The notes under the pieces: generated by a model
The model's database searches: none
Told to the model about the DNA's origin: nothing
Seen by the model: the letters and a program-made list of their open reading frames with translations, nothing else
Translations under genes and position numbers: made by a program
Assembly (NCBI RefSeq): GCF_000819765.1
Contig: NZ_CDBT01000013.1
Coordinates: 1-38,881 of the forward strand
From: Aeromonas bivalvium
Lineage (GTDB): Bacteria; Pseudomonadota; Gammaproteobacteria; Enterobacterales; Aeromonadaceae
Direction of reading: 5' to 3'
DNA length: 38,881 bases
Shown: positions 24,496-32,864 of the stretch, piece by piece
How the letters are laid out: the number at the start of each line of letters is the position of its first letter
Position numbering within the stretch: the first letter of the stretch is position 1

Positions 24496-25413
24496 CTACA
24501 CTCGGGGCTGTCTGACAGGCAGACCAAGGGTATTTAGTTTGTTCATTGCCTTCACATACGCCATCACTTCGCCCACTTGGCCGTTGTAGTTACGCAGACT
24601 GATTTTCCCCGTCAGCAACTGCTTGAACCGATACATCGCCGTCTCTGCCAGCGAGCGACGGTGATACCCCGATATCTTCTTCCAATGCGCCAGCCCTTCC
24701 TTGCGCATCACAAGCACAGCGTCATTTCTTGGGTGTCCTTTTTTCCATACCCCCGCGCTCTTGCGGGGCGGGATACAGGCGCTTGCCCCCTTGCGGGCTA
24801 TCAGCCGATGGCAGGCCTTGGTGTTATAGGCGCCATCCGCATAAACATGTCCCAGCTTACGCCGCAGAGGGTTGAGCAAGGTGGGCAACACCTCGGCATC
24901 ATGGATATTTACCAACGAGACTTCCGCCGCCACGATATCGTGGGTCACTGGGTCTACCGCCAGATGCAACTTACGCCAGACTCGCCGCTTTTCGGCCCCG
25001 TGCTTTCTGACCTTCCACTCGCCTTCACCAAACACCTTCAGGCCAGTCGAGTCGATAACCAGGTCGGTGATGCGCCCCTTGCTGGGCTGCCGATAGGCCA
25101 CTGTTACCGTGCGGGCCCGTTTGCTGACACAACTGTAATCGGGGGCACAAAGTGGTACGTTCATCAACTCGAACAGGGAGTCGAGTAGTCCCTGAGTAGC
25201 CCGCAGAGTGAGGTTGAAAATTCCCTTGAGCATCAGGAAGGTACAGATGGTCTGGTCAGTGTAAAGCTGGCTGCGGCCCCGCCGCCCATGATGGTCGTGG
25301 TGAAACCAGTTGCTCGTGGCCTCAGCATCAACCTAGAAGGTGAGTGAACCACGGTTAATCAAAGACTTGTTGTATTTAGGCCAGTTGGTGATGGGGTGAA
25401 GTGACGTGGTCAT
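24496..25413 (-). pseudogene. IS5-family transposase with an amber stop at codon 27
   Basis: The full-length frame runs from ATG 25413 (MTTSLHPITNWPKY) to a stop at 24496, about 305 codons, but codon 27 is TAG (plus-strand CTA at 25333-25335). In the remnant at 11409-11860 the same place reads FWVDA, so this is Trp to stop. The rest is intact and IS5-like: DSTGLKVFGEGEWKVRKHGAEKRRVWRKLHLAVD, then ADGAYNTKACH, then GYHRRSLAETAMYRFKQL, carrying the DDE residues. Translation could restart inside (from 25233), but that product would lack the N-terminus. The inverted repeats could not be defined. Confidence 0.85.
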
Positions 25414-25493
25414 GATGCAGACTTGAAGAGGATGCTGGTGATCAGATCACCGAGTCCTCAGTTAGTTCCATTCAAGCTGCATCGATTTGGGCA

Positions 25494-25680
25494 ACAGCGC
25501 CTACTACCGATAATCGTTACCACTGATGTAGGAGGTTAGAATTGTGGGGCAACAACGGGCAGAGCCGAGGTGATTGCCTAGCAGCGGTTCAATCTGACGC
25601 TACCGATAATGGCTGCTCTGGTTCATAAGCTCCTGATTGGGCAAAACCGAGATGGCTACTTGGTAGCAGTTCGATTTCAC
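25494..25680 (+). repeat. decayed repeat units, right part of second array
   Basis: ACCGATAAT occurs at 25506 and again at 25602 (96 bases apart, in CTGACGCTACCGATAATGG), and TTCGATTTCACAG follows at 25670. These are the same motif and period as the arrays at 12731 and 24321. Together with 24321-24440 they form an array into which the IS5-type element was inserted. The stop of the next gene lies in the last motif. Confidence 0.75.
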
Positions 25681-26054
25681 AGTGTCTCTCGGCAGGCCAT
25701 ATAATACGTGCCCCACAACTCGCTAGCGGGTCGTCCATGCATTTTAATACCTATATCTAACAACAACAGCTCCCACTGCCGTGTATCGCGAAAAGCCATC
25801 TCACGAGCCTGTTCGATGCTATGGGTAGAATAGGCACGGAGCAATTTGTCTGATGTCGTCGAAAACAACCGTTCAAAAAACGCTAGATCTTTCGCAGCCA
25901 TAACTTGTGAGCGCAATGTTTTTAGATGCATTTTATCCATTTGTGAATACCGAACTGCATCATCAATAAATGCATCACAAACCTCATATGGCATCTCATG
26001 GGACCTCCCATGAGTACTGAGGGCTACGATTAGCAGAATGATTGTCGTCATCAC
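25677..26054 (-). CDS. hypothetical protein with signal peptide
   Basis: A 125-residue protein with a hydrophobic N-terminus (TTIILLIVALS) typical of a Sec signal peptide, then a polar helical domain containing two Cys (CDAFIDDAV and MACRETL) that could form a disulfide in the periplasm. It is not recognised. The stop lies inside a copy of the ATAATG-type repeat motif. The start at 26054 has AGGG about ten bases upstream. It is divergent from the H-NS gene. Confidence 0.55.
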   Translation of the reverse strand: MMTTIILLIVALSTHGRSHEMPYEVCDAFIDDAVRYSQMDKMHLKTLRSQVMAAKDLAFFERLFSTTSDKLLRAYSTHSIEQAREMAFRDTRQWELLLLDIGIKMHGRPASELWGTYYMACRETL

Positions 26055-26270
26055 CAGATCCCTGCCAGCATGAATAAACTAGTCTAGCAGTAACTAATGG
26101 AACCCGTTGAAGGTCGATCTCCGGTGAGAGGATTGCATACAGTACACGTTGAACGAACAAACATACCCTCCCTGTGCAACTCAAATAATTTATCGAAAAA
26201 TATTGGCACCAAACTACAGCTAGGAGATAATGCTAGGTGATAAACAAATAACTTTTTAGGCGTGATATCC

Positions 26271-26678
26271 ATGAACGATTTTATCAAAACACTGCTGAAC
26301 ATTCGTAGTCTCCGGGCTGCTCTGCGTGAACTGCCATTCGAACAACTGGTCGAGATTAAGAACAAATTTGATGAGGTGTTTGCAGAGCGTGAGGCTGCTG
26401 AGCTCCGATATCAGGAAGAAAACGCTGAACGTCTGCGTAAGCTGGCGGAGTTCAGCGAGATGCTGAAAAACGCAGGGATTGACCCCAGCGAACTGGTTGG
26501 TAGTGCAGCTCCGTCGAAAGCTGACGGAATGGAAAAGTCCAAGCGAGCGCCGCGTCCCGCAAAGTACAAGTATCACGAAGATGGCCAGGAAAAAACCTGG
26601 ACTGGTCAGGGCCGTATGCCGAAAGCCATCGCTGAGGGCGTTGCTAGCGGAAAGTCCTTAGAGGATTATTTGATCTAA
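26271..26678 (+). CDS. hns: H-NS-family nucleoid protein
   Basis: A 135-residue xenogeneic silencer. The N-terminal oligomerisation domain starts MNDFIKTLLNIRSLRAALRE, similar to H-NS, and continues as a coiled coil. After a Lys-rich linker, the C-terminal DNA-binding domain has TWTGQGRMPKAI, matching the H-NS AT-hook-like TWTGQGR core. The start is placed at ATG 26271, not GTG 26262, by alignment with H-NS. Being in the AT-rich island, it may be a mobile-element-borne copy that hides the island's genes from expression. Confidence 0.9.
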   Translation: MNDFIKTLLNIRSLRAALRELPFEQLVEIKNKFDEVFAEREAAELRYQEENAERLRKLAEFSEMLKNAGIDPSELVGSAAPSKADGMEKSKRAPRPAKYKYHEDGQEKTWTGQGRMPKAIAEGVASGKSLEDYLI

Positions 26679-26699
26679 TCCACAATTATCGTGGTATTG

Positions 26700-26725
26700 A
26701 AAGCAGCCGTAAGGCTGCTTTTTTT
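26700..26725 (+). terminator. rho-independent terminator after hns
   Basis: AAGCAGCC-GTAA-GGCTGCTT followed by five further T. Strong, 22 bases after the stop. Confidence 0.92.
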
Positions 26726-26819
26726 ATTCATTCGACTATAATAAATTTTGTTTAGAGTGGCATGAAACATTTTTGTTAATGCTATTCGTCCATTACTCTA
26801 CATGTATAGCGAGTGTTCG

Positions 26820-27119
26820 ATGAAAATAATGACCACAAAAGAGGTTGAGGTTATAGCTGATATTCAGTGTGACGTATGCCATAAAAGCACAACCCCACAT
26901 ATGAACCCAAATTTGTATAATCCTCAGTTTGGAGCCCTGACTGCAAAATGGGGTTATGGTTCGAAACATGATGGTACGGCATATGAGGTACATCTATGTG
27001 AGGAATGCTTTTTTACTGTGCTGAGTCAGATAAAAAATATGCGTAAAAATGATCATGCGGGTTATGTTGATGATCAATCATTTGGGAGAATTTTATCTCA
27101 TAGTCGTGAGCTTATATGA
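26820..27119 (+). CDS. zinc-ribbon-like hypothetical protein
   Basis: A 99-residue protein with CDVC near residue 18 and CEEC near residue 58, flanking LTAKWGYGSKHDGTAYEVHL. This pattern (CxVC ... WGYxSxxDGxxY ... LCExCF) is a common stand-alone family in enterobacteria and phages whose function I do not know. ATG 26820 is preferred over 26802 because of its fit with family starts; ribosome sites do not decide it. Confidence 0.65.
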   Translation: MKIMTTKEVEVIADIQCDVCHKSTTPHMNPNLYNPQFGALTAKWGYGSKHDGTAYEVHLCEECFFTVLSQIKNMRKNDHAGYVDDQSFGRILSHSRELI

Positions 27120-27142
27120 CATCATTGGCTCGACCAGATCTA

Positions 27143-27184
27143 GAAAAGGTATGCCAGTCATAGGATGAGAGCATGCCTTTTTAT
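27143..27184 (+). terminator. probable terminator after zinc-ribbon gene
   Basis: AAAAGGTATGC pairs with GCATGCCTTTTT (one G-T pair) around a 16-base loop, followed by TATATAAA. It begins 24 bases after the stop at 27119. Confidence 0.6.
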
Positions 27185-27552
27185 ATAAATTTAATCAGCC
27201 TATGTCATAGTTTTAATTTTATGGATGAAAATTAAATTCACTATGTAAATCTAGTTAATTTCATATTTTAAATTTTAACTTTCGCCAATGCCATTGATAA
27301 CTTTAGTCGTTAAATTAATATTTTAGCTCAAGAAGTTGTTGATATTATATTTGGTGTTTGCAATACTATAATTAGAGTGAGTATTAAATATTGCCAAACA
27401 ATTTAACTCATTTCTGAATGTGACTTCGTATAAATTTATTGTATATTTTTTGAAAAAACTCTAAACCAGCTATGTTTTAATGTCTATTAAATAGGTTGGT
27501 TTGAAAAACAAAACGCATAACACTACTAATAATTATTATAAAGGTGCACGCA
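27185..27552. other. AT-rich region upstream of the mob genes, candidate oriT
   Basis: No gene is seen. The most notable structure is GTTTGCAATA (27356-27365) facing TATTGCCAAAC (27389-27399), with AATACT/AGTATT pairing inside. A second partial repeat, AAACCAGCTAT ... ATAGGTTGGTTT, lies at 27462-27504. Inverted repeats just upstream of a MobC/relaxase pair are where an origin of transfer is normally found. No nic consensus could be recognised. Confidence 0.45.
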
Positions 27553-27969
27553 ATGAACATAAAACCATGCTCAGGTAGACCCAAAAAATCAGCTGATGAA
27601 AAACGCAGTTTAATGCTCCGAATCTCATTTAATGCAGCTGAGCAACGTGTTTTAACTAAGCATAGTAAAACCTATGGTATTCCCAAAAAGTCTAGCCTGA
27701 TTCGGTTTTTGGCTCTCAGGGAACCAGACAGTAATATCTCACCAGATTTTTCATATGATGAGCGCATGAGATTGCTAGAGGATCTATACAAAGTATCCTT
27801 GACTTTAAATGAAGTAATTTTATTCATTCAACAGATTGAAGCTGGCAATGATATCTCTAGCTATATTACTGAAAGTAGTGAAGACTCGCGTTTGATGTTT
27901 TATTTATCATCTATCAATTCTAGGCTAGCAAGCTTTGAAAAAGCCCTCATTGGAGGGATTTTGAAATGA
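27553..27969 (+). CDS. MobC-like relaxosome accessory protein
   Basis: A 138-residue protein with a basic start (GRPKKSADEKRSLMLRISFNAAEQRVL), which is a ribbon-helix-helix type beginning, followed by a helical part. MobC-like proteins bind oriT and help the relaxase open it. ATG 27553 follows AAGGTG by seven bases. It overlaps the relaxase gene by four bases (ATGA), the usual mobC-mobA coupling. Confidence 0.72.
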   Translation: MNIKPCSGRPKKSADEKRSLMLRISFNAAEQRVLTKHSKTYGIPKKSSLIRFLALREPDSNISPDFSYDERMRLLEDLYKVSLTLNEVILFIQQIEAGNDISSYITESSEDSRLMFYLSSINSRLASFEKALIGGILK

Positions 27970-29315
27970 ATTTTGAAAAGCATCGGAATAGCCAGAATTT
28001 CCAGTACAGACTGTCTTATATTTATCGTTCGATACAAATTGGTAAGAAGCGAAAGTCAATGCCATCAAAAGTTATTCATCTCGGTGGTGGTGTAATTAAT
28101 AGACCAAGCGTTATGTTGAATGAAATCGGTGAGGTCTCTGATTATGACATCGGGCCACTACTTACAGAGTTGAATATGCATGCATCATTGTATGCAGGCA
28201 CAGGAAACCAACTATGTGCACATTATTCACTATCATTAAGCCCCAATGAATCATTAACGCCATTTCAATGTCTAGTTGCAGCTAGGCTGCTAATGATTGA
28301 GCTGGGATATGGTAGCGATACTAGATGGACATCTGTTATACACCGCGATACAAGCTCTCTACATGTACATGTTGTAGCATGTAGAGTCAAACTTGACAGA
28401 ACTTTGGTTGATGATAGTAATGACTACGCTCGTGGAGTTGACGCTGCTCGGAAAATAGAAATTAAATTGGGATTGTCGAACTGTAAAAGCCCTGAAAAAA
28501 ATTTCGGTCATGAGTATAGCATAGTCAATATTAAAAATGGCCGTGGTAGAGGGAGCTTTCATGCTATGCATGATCCCGCCTGTATAATTAGGGATGCAAT
28601 GGACGAGGTTTTTAAAAACCAGCCGAACAACATGACTGAATTTGTCATTGGGTTGCGTGAGCATAATGTAATGGTCAGGGTGAGGAGAGCAGATAATCAC
28701 AAGCCAAAAGGTATTTGTTATAGTATAGACGGTAAGAAATGGATATCAGGGTCTAAGGTTAAGAGATTGCGGGCTACTTGGTTTCAGCTGCTCGACCAGG
28801 GCATTGAATATTCACCTCGGCGAGATGACTTAAATTTGCAATTAGGTGAATCAAATCAATTAAGCGAGCTTAAGGTTATACTATTTACTGCATGGATTCG
28901 TTGTACTAAAAATCAATATGCCAAGATGAAAAGATCAGTGCAGTCATTTGTGGATAAAAAAACATATGGCACATCGTCATTCTCTTTCCGGCTTCTAAGA
29001 TTGGATTTTGTTTTGCTATCAATCGAAGAGCCGTCAGATAGTTTTATATCAAATGCACGAGCACTGTTGAAAGAGGTTTTGGCTACAGTTTTTAGGAAAG
29101 GGCTGGATAGCGTTCATGCAGGATCAAACGCACTGATTCCTGATGGATATGTCCAAGATATTAACTCAGGAAAAGATACTATTGATAAGCCAAACATGTT
29201 TTTCTTAGACAGAGACAAACTTAAGAATGAAATTTTGAAGAACAATGAATGGATTACTGATTGGTATGGACATTCCATATTACATGAGCAAACCGAAGAA
29301 AAAAATATAAAATAA
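27966..29315 (+). CDS. MobA-type relaxase (MOB_P-like)
   Basis: A 449-residue mobilization nuclease. The histidine triad is visible as SVIHRDTSSLHVHVVACRV, with His126, His133 and His135, the HxDT...HxH form of MobA/MobP relaxases. Candidate nicking tyrosines lie near residues 14-20 (YRLSYIY). The C-terminal part has no helicase or primase domain that I can see. It would cut oriT and lead the strand into a recipient, using another element's conjugation machinery, so this part of the island may be an integrative mobilizable element. Confidence 0.8.
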   Translation: MNFEKHRNSQNFQYRLSYIYRSIQIGKKRKSMPSKVIHLGGGVINRPSVMLNEIGEVSDYDIGPLLTELNMHASLYAGTGNQLCAHYSLSLSPNESLTPFQCLVAARLLMIELGYGSDTRWTSVIHRDTSSLHVHVVACRVKLDRTLVDDSNDYARGVDAARKIEIKLGLSNCKSPEKNFGHEYSIVNIKNGRGRGSFHAMHDPACIIRDAMDEVFKNQPNNMTEFVIGLREHNVMVRVRRADNHKPKGICYSIDGKKWISGSKVKRLRATWFQLLDQGIEYSPRRDDLNLQLGESNQLSELKVILFTAWIRCTKNQYAKMKRSVQSFVDKKTYGTSSFSFRLLRLDFVLLSIEEPSDSFISNARALLKEVLATVFRKGLDSVHAGSNALIPDGYVQDINSGKDTIDKPNMFFLDRDKLKNEILKNNEWITDWYGHSILHEQTEEKNIK

Positions 29316-29337
29316 CTATAATAATGAGAGGTGTGAC

Positions 29338-30117
29338 ATGGCTAATATGAGGTTGAATGCAAATCTGAGAACCGTATCATTTAGCAAAACCGTGAGTGTA
29401 CTGGAAGAGCTGGAGCTCAGTTCAGGTAAATGTGTTCGTAGGTATAGGGCTGTAAACGTTCACCTAGGTACAGTTGATGTAAATTCTGATTTTTCTCTTA
29501 TAAAAGAGTTAACCGAGGCTGACGCAATAAATGCAAAGCTTTGGGTCCAGGAGCAGCAACGACTGGTCCAGTATGCTTATATGGAAAATATGAGGCGTGG
29601 GTTCCTTGGTGGTTCTCCTGTGATTAAGCGTAGTAAAGGCGACGATGAGCAGTATAGTGATTGCTATGGTTTTATACCGGGTCGGAAAGTCGGTGAGTTT
29701 ATTGGTGTGATTATTGATGCTATTCCTATGGTTGAGGAATGTAGCGTAGAGAAGGATGAGTATGAAAGAGAGTATGAGAAAGTGGAGCGTTTTCGTAAGA
29801 AAGGATGTCTATCTGAGATACTTGATCTGCTATTATATGCCCTGAAAAGAAGCAATGAAAAAGTACCTTTCTCAGAAAAAGAGAAATGTGACCTATATTG
29901 TGCTGAGAGAGTTCTTTTTTACTTTTGCACTGAAGGCATGGATATGAAACAGAGTAAGTTAGAAAGTGCCTCTCGAAATAAAGCTAAAGATAAATATAAA
30001 AATTTGACACGAGCTAAAAAAATTTCCGTGTACGAAAAAAGGAAGTATAGATATGACACCGGTTTGACCGGTGTCATTTTTGGCTTCGATTCTCTAATGA
30101 AGCAAGTCGTCATATAA
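29338..30117 (+). CDS. hypothetical protein in the mobilization operon
   Basis: A 259-residue protein, 22 bases after the relaxase, with GAGAGGTG just before ATG 29338. It is not recognised. It has a charged helical middle (SVEKDEYEREYEKVERF) and a Lys-rich C-terminal part (LTRAKKISVYEKRKYRYDTG), which suggests nucleic-acid binding. A strong hairpin with a T-run lies within its last 20 codons, and the frame then overlaps the convergent UDG-like gene by eight bases, so the last residues may be a late extension. Its place suggests an accessory role in mobilization. Confidence 0.6.
   Translation: MANMRLNANLRTVSFSKTVSVLEELELSSGKCVRRYRAVNVHLGTVDVNSDFSLIKELTEADAINAKLWVQEQQRLVQYAYMENMRRGFLGGSPVIKRSKGDDEQYSDCYGFIPGRKVGEFIGVIIDAIPMVEECSVEKDEYEREYEKVERFRKKGCLSEILDLLLYALKRSNEKVPFSEKEKCDLYCAERVLFYFCTEGMDMKQSKLESASRNKAKDKYKNLTRAKKISVYEKRKYRYDTGLTGVIFGFDSLMKQVVI
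30055..30080 (+). terminator. terminator inside the end of the mobilization operon
   Basis: GACACCGG-TTTGA-CCGGTGTC followed by ATTTTTGG: a perfect 8-bp stem with a five-base loop. It lies inside the coding frame that ends at 30117. Confidence 0.7.
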
Positions 30118-30829
30118 GAGCTTTAGAGATCTCACGCTTAATTATATCCATTGCAGGTTGACATGCTAGACGACTAAATATTTTGTATGTTGACAAATGA
30201 GGGAGGCGTACAAGCAAGGAAACTTGATCCCCCCTTTCGTAACGCTGAATTTGGTATCTGACTCTCCCCCAGCCAATTTGTTCATTGATGTTTTCAACCA
30301 TCTTGAACCCCTGCTTGGTTAAATGGCTATCCAGTTCATCAAATACAATTTTCGAAATCGCGATATAGAGTTTACAGTGGACCTGTTTTATACGCTCATC
30401 CCATATTTGACGTGCATGTTCAAGCCACTCAGCCTTTCCTTTTAATGAATGCCAATTTCGTGAGCGGGCAGGAATATAGTTTGTCATTAGAGAGCCATCC
30501 ATGAGCTGTTTGTATGATACACCCAGTTCATCGCCAATCATTGTATATAAGGCTCTCATCTGCTGTTGTAGCGGTGCTTCACCCTCCTCGCAGCCCTTCC
30601 AAGGTTCACTGTAGTATGCACATTCAGACTCCACAGAAATTGCATTGGTATCACATGGTCCACCACCTGGATTTATACCAAAGAATGCGACAGGATACTG
30701 AGGGGATAGCATGTTCTCATACCTACAGAAAAGCAGGTCCCACCCCATATCATTCTTTAAGTTATCATATTTGTTTTGGATGAACGCAAACAGACTCTCT
30801 TTACACAAGAAATTGATATCCGTACTCAT
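30110..30829 (-). CDS. uracil-DNA-glycosylase-superfamily-like protein
   Basis: A 239-residue protein. PVAFFGINPGGGP near residues 46-58 matches the GxNPG motif A of the UDG superfamily, and LLVRLPHLSTY near residues 206-216 fits the C-terminal motif with His. A canonical catalytic Asp/Asn pattern is not clear, so enzymatic specificity is unknown. It converges with the mobilization operon. It may be a base-excision or DNA-modification-sensing gene carried by the island; this role is inferred only. Confidence 0.65.
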   Translation of the reverse strand: MSTDINFLCKESLFAFIQNKYDNLKNDMGWDLLFCRYENMLSPQYPVAFFGINPGGGPCDTNAISVESECAYYSEPWKGCEEGEAPLQQQMRALYTMIGDELGVSYKQLMDGSLMTNYIPARSRNWHSLKGKAEWLEHARQIWDERIKQVHCKLYIAISKIVFDELDSHLTKQGFKMVENINEQIGWGRVRYQIQRYERGDQVSLLVRLPHLSTYKIFSRLACQPAMDIIKREISKALI

Positions 30830-31099
30830 ACATTGTCCATTACATCGTCAAAGCGGAAGTTAGATTGTCATTCTGAATTAAATAAAAGTCAACAAGATAG
30901 CATTTTTACCATTTATGTTTTAAAGGGAACTTTCATTACTCGTACTTGTCGATTTTAGAAGCCTTTTTATTTTTCAGGGGGTGATTATTGACAGTTGAGA
31001 AATCATTACAAATATCACTTCTTCCCCCAAGAACCAGAGGATTTTATGCAGAGTGACATGATTTACTATCTCTGGAGTTTAGTCACAGCTCTGGACTCA

Positions 31100-31399
31100 T
31101 CATTTTGACTTCGCTAAAAAGTTATTAATGGCCATAATGCCCAGTTCCATTTTTATTCTTGCAGAGACATTTGCTGAATGAATATGAATTTTGGGAGGAA
31201 GGAAGTGATTTGTCATTACCTCATTTTCTATCCAGAGAATAACGTCGTATCCGGTTCCTCTATCATCATCACCGAGGTCATGGTCAAGACTAATTTCAGT
31301 CACCATCTCTGTTTTTAGCCATGCAATCGCCTCGTCCGGCCAAAAGACACGAACCCACCCTACCGGAGTTTTTCTTTCATCGTCCAGATACAATTTCAT
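31100..31399 (-). CDS. cyclic-phosphate-processing receiver-domain protein (cREC)
   Basis: A 99-residue single domain. LYLDDERKTP at residues 3-12, SLDHDLGDDDRGTGYDV in the middle, and HIHSANVSARIKM at the end are the three conserved blocks of the receiver-like family predicted to process cyclic phosphates. It overlaps the SIR2 gene by ATGA (31396-31399), so the two are made together. The 270 bases between it and the UDG-like gene contain nothing I can identify. Confidence 0.75.
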   Translation of the reverse strand: MKLYLDDERKTPVGWVRVFWPDEAIAWLKTEMVTEISLDHDLGDDDRGTGYDVILWIENEVMTNHFLPPKIHIHSANVSARIKMELGIMAINNFLAKSK

Positions 31400-32181
31400 A
31401 CCATTTTTTCCAGGTTCAGTTCCAATACGTGAGCAATCCCGCGACTGGCCCCATCAACAATCAGCTCACCGGGAAACGGTAGTCTGGATGACAAACCAAG
31501 ATCGGGATCGATGTAGTAGACACATGCGCCAGGGTTGATGTTTTGTAACAGAGAGCTCGCAGGCTCAACAAGCAAACTGGTGCCGACAACTACTACGGTA
31601 TCAGCCTCGCAGAGCCAGCGACGAGCTTGTTGATACTCATAAATCTTTTCACCAAACAGCACGATATCTGGACGCAATTGTGAGCCTGTGGATGGGCAGC
31701 GATCACCGATCGCAACATCCTCATGCCAAGGCAGCCGATATTTTTTGCTACGAAAACCTATGGGGACCAAAAACTGGATTGAACCATGCAGATGAAGGAC
31801 TTCACGGCTACCTGCTCTCTCATGTAAGTCATCAATATTTTGGGTGATGACCCTAACAGTACATTTTTGTTGTAGCAGGGCTATCAGATAATGCGCCTGT
31901 GAGGGGGCGGCTTCTAACATGGTTTGACGCCGTTTGTTGTGAAAGGCCAAGAAGCCAGCCAGATCCGTACTCATGCTACTAGCGTGGGAATAGCGCCAGT
32001 TCTCATGATTACGCCAAATGCCTTCACTTCTAAACGTGGGCACACCGCTTTCCGCTGATAAGCCCGCCCCGGTAAAGAAGAGGATTGTGGGATGGTAGTG
32101 TTGGCCTGTTACCGAGGCTTGTGCTCTTTTTTCTCTGTGACGGCGCTGATGTCTTCGTGCTCGGGAAGAGATTGGTTGCAT
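31396..32181 (-). CDS. SIR2-family NAD-dependent protein
   Basis: A 261-residue sirtuin-fold protein. FFTGAGLSAESGVPTFR at residues 35-51 is the NAD-binding loop, TQNIDDLH at 113-120, and catalytic His132 is in LHLHGSI. LRPDIVLFGE and GTSLLVEPASSL follow as expected. The four zinc Cys of CobB-type enzymes are mostly absent: the region reads RCPSTGSQLRP with a single Cys. ATG 32181 has AAGGTGG seven bases before it. It may consume NAD or deacylate; coupling with cREC is notable, as SIR2 domains are common in anti-phage systems. Confidence 0.85.
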   Translation of the reverse strand: MQPISSRARRHQRRHREKRAQASVTGQHYHPTILFFTGAGLSAESGVPTFRSEGIWRNHENWRYSHASSMSTDLAGFLAFHNKRRQTMLEAAPSQAHYLIALLQQKCTVRVITQNIDDLHERAGSREVLHLHGSIQFLVPIGFRSKKYRLPWHEDVAIGDRCPSTGSQLRPDIVLFGEKIYEYQQARRWLCEADTVVVVGTSLLVEPASSLLQNINPGACVYYIDPDLGLSSRLPFPGELIVDGASRGIAHVLELNLEKMV

Positions 32182-32273
32182 ACGACCACCTTTTGTTAAG
32201 GTGTGACCGGCCCACCCGATTGATTTGTTACTTAACCAGGGGGTTGGGATCACACCTCATGACTATGTTCCTA

Positions 32274-32292
32274 CTTACCTCGTTGAGGTAAG
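32274..32292. promoter_or_regulatory. perfect inverted repeat upstream of SIR2 gene
   Basis: CTTACCTC-GTT-GAGGTAAG, 8-bp arms with a three-base loop, 93 bases upstream of the SIR2 start and 19 bases past the stop of the preceding gene. No T-run follows on the minus strand. It may be an operator or a weak terminator. Confidence 0.5.
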
Positions 32293-32310
32293 AATGAGGG
32301 GGGGCGGCAG

Positions 32311-32796
32311 TTACCAGTTGAGATCAAACAAGCTGCGACTAATGGATGTTATTGCACTAGCAGACCTGGCACTTTGTTTACTGATGGGCTCGCTATGCAT
32401 GAAAAACCAGTAGCGGTACTCCTGAACAAAATGGTCACTTGCCTGCAAAACCGGTTCCCGGTAATCGCGTCTTATGCGCTCCGTTATGACCCGCTGTTCA
32501 TCCAAATGCTGATCTTTGAGGCCAAAGCCATGTTGTCGGACACACCAGTCGAAAACACACAAAGCGGTTAACTGGTTGTATCGCCTAAACGGTCGGATTG
32601 AACTAATCAGATAAAACAGTTCAGCCCCTCTGGCAAAGATACAGGGATAGGCCTCCTCCCTGATTTGGTTTCGCTGCACGCGCATGATGGTCCAGTCCAG
32701 GATTTGAACCATACCCTGGGTGGTCATGGAGGGGGGGTGATCAATGGCACGACTGACGAAACGATGGATTTGCAGGACTTTTCTTGTGGAAATCAT
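32311..32796 (-). CDS. hypothetical protein abutting an IS3 element, possibly 5'-truncated
   Basis: A 161-residue frame, not recognised. It is rich in Arg and aromatic residues (QIREEAYPCIFARGAELFYLISSIRPFRRYNQL). Its ATG at 32796 lies five bases from the left end of the IS3 element, leaving no room for its own promoter. The start has no clear ribosome site. It is therefore either a gene cut short by the insertion or one read from an outward promoter of the element. Confidence 0.5.
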   Translation of the reverse strand: MISTRKVLQIHRFVSRAIDHPPSMTTQGMVQILDWTIMRVQRNQIREEAYPCIFARGAELFYLISSIRPFRRYNQLTALCVFDWCVRQHGFGLKDQHLDEQRVITERIRRDYREPVLQASDHFVQEYRYWFFMHSEPISKQSARSASAITSISRSLFDLNW

Positions 32797-32864
32797 GGTT
32801 GTGAATCGCCCCTACTTTCCTAGACACCTCAAGAGCCTCAAACTGAGGTCATTCAGGAGGTGTT

